Positions 1-8,100 of a stretch of DNA of 10,645 nt are shown here, one piece after another. The stretch is from positions 1,719 through 12,363 of the forward strand of contig JAHEYM010000071.1 of NCBI GenBank assembly GCA_023251595.1, given 5' to 3'. The translations under genes and the position numbers were made by a program. Origin of the DNA: Bacteroidota bacterium (lineage in GTDB: Bacteria > Bacteroidota > Bacteroidia > AKYH767-A > JABDAW01). The number at the start of each line of letters is the position of its first letter. Positions within the stretch are counted from its first letter, which is position 1. The notes beneath the pieces are model-generated. The model saw nothing but the letters and a program-made list of their open reading frames with translations. It had not been told where the DNA came from and did not search any database.

Positions 1-77
1 AGGGCTTTGTGTCCTGAAAAATTAAAATCATCAATTGTTTTCACAGTTCGGTATTTTAAATGTAATTCACTAATCAT
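1..77 (-). CDS. pgk: phosphoglycerate kinase, N-terminal fragment (runs off left edge)
   Basis: Read on the minus strand from the ATG at 77-75, the frame is open to the window edge. After 11 unremarkable residues (MISELHLKYRT) it gives (V/M)KTIDDFNFSGHKA. This closely resembles the opening of Bacteroidota phosphoglycerate kinases (MKTIDxFNFxGKKAL...). That cytoplasmic glycolytic enzyme transfers the phosphate of 1,3-bisphosphoglycerate to ADP. The start is uncertain. The family match begins exactly at an in-frame GTG (44-42), which may be the true start. The upstream ATG at 77 has a strong AGGAGG four bases before it, but that motif lies in a hairpin that may be an intergenic repeat. I give the longer form. 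A good Bacteroidota promoter lies upstream at 155-122. Only about 25 codons are visible, so the identification rests on about 14 residues. Confidence 0.66.
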   Translation of the reverse strand, partial: MISELHLKYRTVKTIDDFNFSGHKA

Positions 78-81
78 TTCT

Positions 82-99
82 CCTCCTCAAATGGGGAGG
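82..99. repeat. GC-rich hairpin with AGGAGG, next to the pgk start
   Basis: CCTCCTC (82-88) and GGGGAGG (93-99) form a 7-bp stem, with one G-T pair on the plus strand, around the loop AAAT. On the minus strand the same arms read CCTCCCC-ATTT-GAGGAGG (one C-A mismatch). The right-hand arm there is the Shine-Dalgarno-like sequence just before the ATG at 77, so in pgk mRNA the hairpin would hide it. The plus strand continues as a G-rich run to 109. From memory, GC-rich palindromes of the form CCTCCCC-loop-GGGGAGG with a flanking G/C-rich tail are scattered between genes in many Bacteroidota genomes. This may therefore be a copy of such a repeat rather than a dedicated control element. Only one copy lies in this window, so repetition cannot be tested here. 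Confidence 0.5.
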
Positions 100-121
100 T
101 TGGGTGGGGTAGTGAACCGCG

Positions 122-155
122 CAAAATTAATCGTAATAACCCTGATCTTCAAAAA
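122..155 (-). promoter_or_regulatory. Bacteroidota-type promoter for pgk
   Basis: The minus strand carries TTTTTG (155-150), then exactly 20 bases, then TAATTTTG (129-122). This fits the Bacteroidota housekeeping sigma consensus of a -33 TTG/TTTG followed by TAnnTTTG at -7. Transcription would start near 116, giving a leader of about 40 nt to the ATG at 77, with the hairpin at 82-99 inside it. The match and spacing are read directly; the start site is inferred. Confidence 0.5.
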
Positions 156-165
156 GGATTGTTAC

Positions 166-198
166 TTGTGAAGATTATCGATGAAATGGTTAATTTTG
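166..198 (+). promoter_or_regulatory. Bacteroidota-type promoter for holB, possibly leaderless
   Basis: TAATTTTG at 191-198 matches the -7 consensus TAnnTTTG exactly, with a TTG at 166-168, 22 bases upstream, as a weaker -33 element. Only four bases separate the -7 motif from the holB ATG at 203. Transcription would then begin at or next to the start codon and the mRNA would have almost no leader. If the real promoter lies further upstream, this motif is coincidental. With the pgk promoter at 155-122 it forms a divergent pair. Confidence 0.35.
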
Positions 199-202
199 GC
201 GA

Positions 203-1381
203 ATGCAATTTAAAGATATCGCTGGACATACAGAGCTGAAAGAGCGCTTGTTAAAGTCGGTTCGTGAGAGCCGTGTTAGTCACGCCTTGCTTTTTCTTGG
301 GCAGGAAGGAGCTGGTGCATTACCACTTGCTTTTGCATTCGCTCAGTACATTTCCTGTGAAAACAGGGGTGAAACCGACTCGTGCGGAACATGCAAATCC
401 TGCTATAAATATGAACGTTTCGCACATCCCGATCTTCATTTTATACTCCCGATTGTTCCTAAAAAAAATTATGCGATTACTCCGGATACCACAAAAGATT
501 TAGTAGCCAGTTCGGACTTCATTTTCCTTTGGAGGAAAGCTTTTGATGAAAACCCTTATCAAAATCTCAACGATTGGTTCAATTTTTTAGAGGCGGAAAA
601 CAAACAGGCCAATATTCCGGTAGATGAATGTAATGAATTATTGAGAAAGTTCAGTTTGAAAACATACGAGAGTCCTTACAGAATATGCATAATTTGGCAG
701 CCGGAAAGGTTGCACAAAGATGGTGCGAACAAGCTGCTGAAAATGCTCGAGGAACCTCCACCAAACAGCTATTTCATTCTGGTTCCTGAACAGGCTGATT
801 TAATCCTGCCTACAGTAAGTTCCAGAACTCAATTAATAAAAATAAACAGACCCGAAGACGAAATCCTCTTGAGATTATTGGTTGACAAGGAAGGAATAAG
901 TCACGAAAAAGCGGAGCAGGTTGTTCGGTTAAGCGATGGGAATCAACGTGAAATAAGGAGATTGCTTCAAGAGAATGACTCAGACATCAATCAGGTAACC
1001 GATCTCCGGAATTGGTGGGTTTTAGCTTTCCGTTCTGTGGACGGAAAAGGTGTGAAAGAACTCCTGGAATGGGTTGATGCCATGCAGGATGCAGGTCGCG
1101 AGAAACAAAAAGCATATCTGCACTATGCACTTCATATCTTTCGCGAATGTCTTTTAATCAAAAACTCTTGTGAAAACCTGGTAAGGATGAATGATCTTGA
1201 GAAAAATACATTCTCCAAATTCCCTGCAATGATCAACCTTAATAATTGTTTTTCTTTCGAAGACGAATTGAATCAGGCCTACTATCACATTGAAAGAAAT
1301 GCAAACGGGAAAGTGATTTTTCTCGACCTCTCCATCCGGTTAGGGAACCTTTTGCGTCTGAAAGCTGATCTTCCGGCTTAA
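203..1381 (+). CDS. holB: DNA polymerase III subunit delta' (clamp loader)
   Basis: This 392-residue protein is the delta' subunit of the clamp-loader complex, which opens and loads the sliding clamp during DNA replication in the cytoplasm. It has the AAA+ fold signatures of the DnaX/HolB family. These are an N-terminal HALLFLG segment, a P-loop relic GQEGAGAL at 33-40 in which the usual GKT/S is GAL, and a four-cysteine zinc module (C52, C61, C64, C67). KLLKMLEEPP follows at 177-186, and SSRTQ at 206-210 stands where the SRC arginine-finger motif normally sits. The lost P-loop lysine fits the family, because delta' does not hydrolyse ATP. The length is a little above the E. coli protein (334). 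The ATG at 203 places MQFKDIAGH at the expected distance from the P-loop; the nearby ATG at 181 is out of frame and stops after 10 codons. It is first in a rightward block with ricT 41 bp downstream. Confidence 0.93.
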   Translation: MQFKDIAGHTELKERLLKSVRESRVSHALLFLGQEGAGALPLAFAFAQYISCENRGETDSCGTCKSCYKYERFAHPDLHFILPIVPKKNYAITPDTTKDLVASSDFIFLWRKAFDENPYQNLNDWFNFLEAENKQANIPVDECNELLRKFSLKTYESPYRICIIWQPERLHKDGANKLLKMLEEPPPNSYFILVPEQADLILPTVSSRTQLIKINRPEDEILLRLLVDKEGISHEKAEQVVRLSDGNQREIRRLLQENDSDINQVTDLRNWWVLAFRSVDGKGVKELLEWVDAMQDAGREKQKAYLHYALHIFRECLLIKNSCENLVRMNDLEKNTFSKFPAMINLNNCFSFEDELNQAYYHIERNANGKVIFLDLSIRLGNLLRLKADLPA

Positions 1382-1422
1382 TAATCAGGAAGGTTTCATT
1401 AACTTCGCATCAAATATTATCC

Positions 1423-2652
1423 ATGGAAGAGCACGATCACGATCATGATCACAATCATACAGTAGTTGCCGGTAGCGCCTCTGTCTCAGGGTGCAAAAAT
1501 AACGGAGTGTGCGGAACGGGGGGCTGCAACAAACTCAGCGTTCACGATTGGTTGAGCGATATCCCTTTGCCATCAGGAGCTCCTCAATTTGATGTTGTTG
1601 AAGTAAGATTTAAAGGGAGCAGAAAGGAATTTTATCGATGTCCTGAGCATATTCGTGTTAAAGTCGGTGAAGCTGTGGCGGTTGAAGCAAACCCGGGACA
1701 CGACATCGGAATTGTTTCTGCCACAGGTCCGATTGTGAAACTACAGTTAAAGAAAAAGCATATTGAACCCGATTCGACCGAAATAAAGAGTGTTTATCGT
1801 CTCGCAAAACCCGCCGATATTGAAAAGTGGGAGGAAGGAAAAAAGCTCGAAGAATCAACTAAAATACGTTCACGCATCATCACCGAGCAGTTGAAATTGA
1901 CTATGAAACTCAGTGATGTTGAGTATCAGGGTGATCAGAAAAAAGCAACTTTCTTTTATACTGCCGAAGATCGTGTCGATTTTCGTGAACTTATAAAAAA
2001 ACTTGCCGAGGAGTTTAAAGTCCGGATCGAAATGCGACAAATCGGTACACGACAGGAGGCGAGCAGGGTAGGAGGAATTGGTGATTGTGGAAGAGAATTA
2101 TGCTGCTCGACCTGGCTCACAGATTTCAAAACAGTTACAACCGGATCGGCACGTTATCAGAATCTATCACTCAACCCTGTGAAACTTGCAGGACAGTGCG
2201 GAAAATTAAAATGCTGTCTTAATTATGAGTTAGATAGTTATCTGGATGCCTTAAAAGATTTCCCCGATTCAAATACAGTTTTGAAAACGAAAAAAGGAAA
2301 TGCAGTGCAGATGAAATCCGACATCTTCAAACGGCTTCTCTGGTATGGATATAAAGAAATGCGAAGAGAACCCGGTGAAGAGGGGGGAGGCGCTTCCGGA
2401 CAGTGGGTTCCAATTCCGGTTGACAGAGTGAAAGAAATTATACAAATGAACCTTCAGGGTATTTTTCCTCCTGACTTTAATGAATTTGTTGAAGAGGCAC
2501 CACCACTACCTTCTCTGGGATATCTCGATGTCGTTGGACAAGACAGTATTACAAGAATGGATCAGAAAAAATCGAAACACAAAAAGAGAAACAGAAAAAA
2601 TCGTCCCCCGCGAGATAACAGACCCGCCGAAAATAAACCAAAACCGGCATGA
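1423..2652 (+). CDS. ricT: PSP1 domain protein, RicT/YaaT family
   Basis: This 409-residue protein belongs to the PSP1 C-terminal domain family (RicT, formerly YaaT). In Bacillus, RicT works with RicA and RicF in an Fe-S-containing complex that affects RNase Y-dependent RNA maturation; the role in Bacteroidota is not settled. Visible features in order are a His/Asp tract (residues 4-12), a Cys cluster (C24, C30, C35) before KLSVHDWLSD, and the PSP1 core (about 55-280). The core holds the hallmark pairs GDCGRELCCSTWL (C222, C227, C228) and GQCGKLKCCLNYE (C259, C264, C265). A highly basic, proline-rich tail (about 382-409) could bind nucleic acid. The ATG at 1423 is the only start that includes the His tract. 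A near-match to the -7 promoter motif, TAACTTCG at 1400-1407, lies just upstream but has no -33 partner. The stop codon overlaps the gldH start as ATGA. The family call is firm and the molecular role is not. Confidence 0.9.
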   Translation: MEEHDHDHDHNHTVVAGSASVSGCKNNGVCGTGGCNKLSVHDWLSDIPLPSGAPQFDVVEVRFKGSRKEFYRCPEHIRVKVGEAVAVEANPGHDIGIVSATGPIVKLQLKKKHIEPDSTEIKSVYRLAKPADIEKWEEGKKLEESTKIRSRIITEQLKLTMKLSDVEYQGDQKKATFFYTAEDRVDFRELIKKLAEEFKVRIEMRQIGTRQEASRVGGIGDCGRELCCSTWLTDFKTVTTGSARYQNLSLNPVKLAGQCGKLKCCLNYELDSYLDALKDFPDSNTVLKTKKGNAVQMKSDIFKRLLWYGYKEMRREPGEEGGGASGQWVPIPVDRVKEIIQMNLQGIFPPDFNEFVEEAPPLPSLGYLDVVGQDSITRMDQKKSKHKKRNRKNRPPRDNRPAENKPKPA

Positions 2653-3158
2653 AATTAGGAAATCAGAATTGGGAGAAGCACATTAGCAGGATTGCATTTT
2701 TTGCAGTGCTTATGTTTCTTAGTTCTCTTCTGATCTCCTGTGATAAAAATCGTGTTTTTGAAGAATATCGTTCTATTCCGGATAATCAATGGAATGCAGC
2801 GAATAAAGTAAGTTTTCGGGTGAATATTGCCGATACGGTTACGCCCCAAAATATATATATATTGTTGAGAAACACCGGATCTTATCCATACAGCAACTTG
2901 TTTTTATTTCTTACCACCAGATTGCCTGATGGAACTTTCTCTAAAGATACAGTCGAATGTACGCTGGCAAAACCCGATGGAACATGGCTCGGCGAAGGGT
3001 TGGGAGACCTTTGGGATAATAAATTCCTCTTCAAAAGAAATTTTAAATTTCCGCATTCCGGCACATGGCAATTCGAATATATTCAGGCGATGCGGATATC
3101 TCCGCTCCCTTGTATCGCAGATGTCGGACTCCGTATTGAAAATGCGGTTCAAAAATAA
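2649..3158 (+). CDS. gldH: gliding motility lipoprotein GldH
   Basis: This 169-residue lipoprotein of the GldH family is required for gliding motility in Flavobacterium johnsoniae. The N-terminus is a lipoprotein signal: a hydrophobic stretch (about 14-29) ending in the lipobox LIS-C31. Cys31 would be lipidated and Asp follows it. The mature part shows the conserved GldH pattern: FEEYRSIPDNQW after the anchor, a segment with YPYSNLFLF, then DGTWLGEGLGD, and finally FEYIQAMR with ADVGLRIE near the C-terminus. The length is normal for the family. The start overlaps the ricT stop by 4 bp (ATGA), so translation is probably coupled. The next gene begins 72 bp further on. From memory, GldH often follows a PSP1 gene and precedes a class A penicillin-binding protein in Flavobacteriia; here a deiminase takes that place. 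GldH does not by itself prove gliding, since non-gliding Bacteroidota keep the gene. Confidence 0.9.
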   Translation: MKLGNQNWEKHISRIAFFAVLMFLSSLLISCDKNRVFEEYRSIPDNQWNAANKVSFRVNIADTVTPQNIYILLRNTGSYPYSNLFLFLTTRLPDGTFSKDTVECTLAKPDGTWLGEGLGDLWDNKFLFKRNFKFPHSGTWQFEYIQAMRISPLPCIADVGLRIENAVQK

Positions 3159-3230
3159 GATTAATAAGGAATTAAAACTTCGCGCCTTTGCAGCCAAATA
3201 TAAAATCCACGATCTTTTAAAAAAGAAACA

Positions 3231-4982
3231 ATGAAAAAAAATATCCTGATCCTCACATGGATGTTCTCTCTGAATTTGATAAGTATATATATATATGCAC
3301 AGCAAAATCCGCATCAAATAACCGATGCGGAAAAGAATATGATGAGGAATTATCTCAGTACACGTGCCGCTTTATCCGTATCAACAACTTCCGTCCTTCC
3401 ACCCGATTCACCTGTCAGAACGATTGGAGAATGGGAAGAAATTCAGGGTCTCCTCATCGCCTGGACATCCTACCCATCCATGCTCACGGAAATTGTGAGA
3501 AATTCGCAAAATGAATGTACTGTATATATAGTTTGCACGGATAGTAATGCTGTGAAAAGCACATTGACTTCAAGTTCGGTTCCCCTTACAAATCTTGTTT
3601 TTCTTGAACCTGGATTTAATTCAGTATGGGCGCGAGATTACGGTCCCTGGTCGGCATATACAAATGATGTCGATACTTTAATTACAATCGACTGGATTTA
3701 TAACAGACCCCGTCCGCTTGATGACGCGGTTCCTGTTGCGGTCGCGACAGCACTCGGGACGCCGCTTTACCAAACCACTACCGCACCGTGGGATTTAGTT
3801 CATACCGGAGGGAATTTTATGTGTGATGGTTTTGGAACAGCGTTCTCTTCGAATTTAGTATTAAATGAAAATTCAGGTCACACCCCAGCCGAAGTAGATA
3901 CGATTATGAAACATTTTATGGGGATTAACCGCTATATCAGAATGACAACCCTCCCTTATGATGTGATCCATCACATCGACATGCATATAAAATTAATTAA
4001 TGAAGAAACTTTGGTTGTCGGACAATATCCTGTCGGTGTGGCAGATGGTCCGCAGATCGAAGCAAATCTCCAATATATTCTTGCAAATTATAATTCAATA
4101 TATGGAACGCCATATAAAGTAATTCGGATTCCGATGCCTCCTGATGGTTCCGGTCAATATCCGGATGCGGGAGGTGATTACAGGACATATACAAATTCAT
4201 CCTTTGTAAATAAAACATTGCTTGTTCCTACTTATCAGCAACAATATGATACGACAGCTTTAAGAATTTATCGTGAAGCGCTGCCGGGTTATAATGTGGT
4301 AGGAATTAATTCGAATGTAAGTATCCCCGCACTGGGGGCGATTCACTGTATCACAAAAGATCTGGGAACATCCGATCCATTACTTATTTCTCATTCTGCC
4401 TTGCCCGATACGTATGATAATGTAAATCCATTTGCAGTGAACGCGCTGATTAAACATCGCTCCGGAATTGCCAATGCAACCCTTTATTACCGAACAGATA
4501 CTTTGCTCCCATACCAACCTGTTGCAATGTCATTGATGAGCGTTCCCCTTAATACGTGGAGTGCACAGATTCCTTCACAGAATTATGGAACGAACATATA
4601 TTATTATATAGATGCAAATTCAAATTCCGGAAAACATCAGGTTCGTCCGATGCCCGCTCCAGCCGGTTATTGGCATTTCAGAATTTTACAACCAGCGGCT
4701 GTTTCCTCTCCGACCGAACGCTCCAGGTTTTCGGTAGAAATGCCATTCCCGAACCCATCAAAAGGAATAACCTGCATTCCGGTTAACAGCTCTAAGGAAA
4801 TTAAAGGATCGTTGATTCTTCGAAACATTCTCGGAATCAAAGTAATGAATATCTTCGAAGGAATCATTCACCAGGGTGAATCCAAGTATTTTCTTGATAC
4901 TTCTTTACTTGCGTCAGGTGTTTACACAATTGAAATAAATACCCTCGAAAACTCAGAAAAAAAGAAACTGATCGTTAGGTGA
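3231..4982 (+). CDS. secreted peptidylarginine/agmatine deiminase family protein with T9SS sorting domain
   Basis: This 583-residue enzyme belongs to the Porphyromonas-type peptidylarginine deiminase (PPAD) family, which hydrolyses a guanidino group to citrulline plus ammonia. A Sec signal peptide covers residues 1-23 (cleavage likely after YIYA, before QQ). The catalytic domain (about 60-395) has WARDYGPW (D136), the double-Arg segment YNRPRP (R159, R161), HTGGNFMCDG (191-200), HHID (H248, D250) and GAIHC with nucleophile C373. These match PPAD Asp130, Arg152/Arg154, His236, Asp238 and Cys351. An Ig-like domain follows (about 400-485). The end is a type A T9SS sorting domain (about 503-583: PFPNPSKG at 505-512, SGVYTI at 562-567, final KKKLIVR). 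The domain order and length match PPAD (556 residues). It should be exported across the outer membrane by T9SS. The start is preceded by an A-rich stretch, usual for this phylum. Peptidyl-arginine is the likelier substrate; free agmatine remains possible because many relatives are annotated as agmatine deiminases. Confidence 0.88.
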   Translation: MKKNILILTWMFSLNLISIYIYAQQNPHQITDAEKNMMRNYLSTRAALSVSTTSVLPPDSPVRTIGEWEEIQGLLIAWTSYPSMLTEIVRNSQNECTVYIVCTDSNAVKSTLTSSSVPLTNLVFLEPGFNSVWARDYGPWSAYTNDVDTLITIDWIYNRPRPLDDAVPVAVATALGTPLYQTTTAPWDLVHTGGNFMCDGFGTAFSSNLVLNENSGHTPAEVDTIMKHFMGINRYIRMTTLPYDVIHHIDMHIKLINEETLVVGQYPVGVADGPQIEANLQYILANYNSIYGTPYKVIRIPMPPDGSGQYPDAGGDYRTYTNSSFVNKTLLVPTYQQQYDTTALRIYREALPGYNVVGINSNVSIPALGAIHCITKDLGTSDPLLISHSALPDTYDNVNPFAVNALIKHRSGIANATLYYRTDTLLPYQPVAMSLMSVPLNTWSAQIPSQNYGTNIYYYIDANSNSGKHQVRPMPAPAGYWHFRILQPAAVSSPTERSRFSVEMPFPNPSKGITCIPVNSSKEIKGSLILRNILGIKVMNIFEGIIHQGESKYFLDTSLLASGVYTIEINTLENSEKKKLIVR

Positions 4983-5109
4983 AAAAAATTGGTTTTTTTG
5001 CAGAAGTTGTTCGCCGATTTATTTGTGGAATCCGGCTACATTGTTCATCCATCATGCGTTTGACCCGGTTTTACCCTCTTCCTTTCCGGCTCATGTATTC
5101 ATGTACGTA

Positions 5110-5120
5110 GTAAAATTTAC
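5110..5120. promoter_or_regulatory. short palindrome upstream of the macroglobulin start
   Basis: GTAAA-A-TTTAC is a perfect inverted repeat of two 5-base arms, 12 bases before the ATG at 5133. It lies in the 150-bp gap after the deiminase gene. It could be part of an operator or a weak RNA hairpin near the ribosome entry site, but a palindrome this short and AT-rich can arise by chance. I see no convincing TAnnTTTG promoter in the gap. Confidence 0.15.
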
Positions 5121-5132
5121 AATCCATAACTT

Positions 5133-8100
5133 ATGAAATCATATAAAATTAATGCTGCAGTTCTTCCGCTTCTTTTAATCGTCTTTTCGTTTCAGTTGTT
5201 CAGTTACAAAACCCTGCGTCCTCTCATTATTCCTTCTCCTTTGCCGGTCCGTAATTATGAAGCGTTGTGGCAAACCGTTGATTCGCTCGAGAAAAAAGGA
5301 TTGACAAAATCAGCGATGCAGCAAGTGACCGAAATTTATAATCTCGCTAAATCTGAAAATAATGCCGGGAATTTTGTGAAAGCAGTAATTTTCCGTTCAA
5401 AATATACAAATAGGCTGGAGACAGATCCGATTATTAAAATCATTGCCGATCTCAAAACTGATATATCAACATCATCCGGAAATATCAAGCCCATCCTCTA
5501 TTCAATTTTGGCTGATGTATATTGGAATTATTATAAACAAAACAGATATAAAATTCTAGGTCGCTCAAAAACGGAAGATTTTAAGAACGATGATATACGA
5601 ACCTGGGATATGTCAAAACTTGTTCAGGAGGCAATTGTTAATTATCAGCATTCTCTGGAATCGCCCGAACAGTTAAGATCAATCTTAATTGATGTGTATG
5701 AACCGGTTCTAATTAAGGGTAAATATATAGAAAAATTACGACCGACATTATATGATTTTCTTGCGCAACGTGCAATTGATTTTTTTATGGATGAAGAATC
5801 TGGTTTGACAGAACCTGCATTTTCATTTGATTTAAGTAATGTTGAATATCTTTCTCCTTATACAGATTTTGTCGGATTATCAATCTTGTCGAAAGATACA
5901 ATGTCTTTCGATTATTATGCATTGACCTTATTACGGGATGTAATCCGGATTCATCAGTTTGATGCTGAACCCGACGCTCTTATCGACGCGGATCTTAAAA
6001 GATTAAATTTCGTGAGAAGAAATGCAGTTATTCAGAATGAAGACAGCTTGTATATTGTTGCACTTCGTAAGTTGGAAAGTAACAAGGGCTCTTTTGCCGC
6101 AATCGCCGATGTGAAGTATGCTTACGCTGAATATTATTATCAGAAAGGATTAAAATCAGGAGGAAATAATTCAGGATATGATACGCTTAAAAATCCGAAA
6201 AATTATATGGCAATCTCTCTTCAGTACTGCGATACTATTATAAAATCATATATGAATTCGATTGCACAATCTAAAGCGTCTAATTTAAAAGCACAGATTG
6301 AAGGCAAAAACGTTTCGTTAACGGTTGAACAGGCAACACTTCCGGATCTTCCATCCCGTTGTTTAATCAATTTTAAGAATATGAATAATGTGAATCTTCG
6401 GGTTTGCAAACTCGATCCCGATGATTATTACAAATATCAGCGTGATTACGCCGAAAAGAAAACCTACAAATTTCTAACAGATCTCAAACCCGTATATTCG
6501 GAAATTTTAACGCTTCCCGTAAAGAGAGATTATCTTGACCATACAGCTGAATTCGAGATTAAACCATTACCACTCGGATTTTATATACTGCTTGCATCGG
6601 ATGACGCAAATTTCAGATCTGATAGTAACGCGATTGCTTACACAACCTTTTTCAGCACAAATATCTCTTACCTGCATCGTGAACGACAGGATGGACAAAT
6701 GGATATTAATGTCTTTAACAGGAAGACAGGCGCTCCCCTAAAAGGAGCTCAGGTAAATTTGTTTTTTGAGAAGTATAATTACGCGACCAGAATATATGAT
6801 TATCTCTTCGGGGGGAAATATTATTCGGATGAAAATGGCTTTTTAAGTGTCCAGGCTGCAACGGATTATCGAAATTTTAAACTTGATATCACGCAAGGCG
6901 ATGACAGGTTCTTCCCTGATTATTCGTATTATCAATATAAACCTTATATAGAACCTGTTGAAAAACATATATATACTTATTTCTTTACCGACAGGGGAAT
7001 CTACAGACCCGGACAAACCATCTATTTCAAAGGAATAAATATTGAAACGTATAAAGAGTCAAGTGTCATTAAACCGAATCTGACTACGACAGCCGTTCTG
7101 TATGACGTTAATTCACAAAAGATTGCGGATCTCCAATTGACTTCAAATGAATACGGAACATTTAGCGGTACTTTCACTGCTCCGGCAGGCGTACTGAATG
7201 GTCAAATGAGAATTCAAAATGAATACGGTTCGATATATTTTTCTGTTGAAGAATATAAACGACCTAAATTCGAGGTGATTATTGATCCGATAAAAAGCAG
7301 TTATAAGTTGGGTGAAACAATTACGATTAGCGGACTTGCGAAAACATATTCCGGAAATCCGGTCGATCATGCTTCACTAACTTATAGGGTCACACGCGAA
7401 ACCAGTTTTCCCTCCTGGTGGTCATTCTGGAGAAGTTATACACCTGATTCCCCTCAGATGGAAATAGTGAATGGGAAAGCGCAAACAGATGAAAAAGGAA
7501 AATTTGAAATAAAATTTATTGCAATTCCGGATGCTTCCATCTCAAAAGAATCATTCCCCACATTTAATTACTCCTTGAATGCGGATGTAACAGATATTAA
7601 TGGAGAAACGCATTCAGCGTCAGGTTCAGTCTCTGTGAGTTATACTGCTTTGGAAATCGGACTTAATATTCCGGAAAAAACGGATAAGAACGGCAAAAAT
7701 GAATTTAAGATACTAGCCACAAATACCGCCGGTGAGAAAGTAAATGCAAAAGGAAGTATCACGATATATAAATTGGCAGAACCGGAAAAATTGTTCAGAA
7801 CCAGACTTTGGGGTAAACCGGATTCTTATATTATTCCGAACGAAAAAGCATATCATGAGCTGTTTCCGGAAGATGTCTATAAAGATGAAAATAATATAGA
7901 TCAATTGAAAAAAGAATCGACCTTGATGACCACCATTTTCAACACGGAAATTGATACAATGCTGCGGCTTTCACCTGAAGCACTGAAGGGAAACCGACTG
8001 GTTCAACCCTTAAATTTATGGAAGCAGGGAAAATATATGGTTGAAATGTTTTCCAGAGATATATATGGAACTGAAGTAAAATCTTTAAAATACTTTACGC

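Noticed and set aside
3183..3190. CGCCTTTG before the deiminase gene as a -7 promoter element
   Set aside because: Only the TTTG half matches TAnnTTTG and there is no TTG at the right spacing. A promoter between gldH and the deiminase is plausible but not shown.
2904..3317. A 137-codon open frame on the minus strand, and a 101-codon plus-strand frame at 2929-3234, both over gldH
   Set aside because: Both overlap gldH, which has clear family motifs and a lipobox. Neither reads like a recognisable protein.
4982..4999. A7-TTGG-T7 after the deiminase stop codon, as an intrinsic terminator
   Set aside because: The stem is only A-T pairs and would be very weak. T-rich DNA is common here, so I do not call a terminator.
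5082..5106. Imperfect tandem CTCATGTA/TTCATGTA and a repeated TCCGGCT in the gap before the macroglobulin
   Set aside because: The units are about 8 bases with only two copies, below what I would call a real repeat.
5054..5110. An 18-codon open frame (MRLTRFYPLPF...) in the gap before the macroglobulin gene, possible leader peptide
   Set aside because: It has no ribosome site, no attenuator-like hairpins after it and no residue run suggesting a sensed amino acid. ORFs this short are expected by chance.
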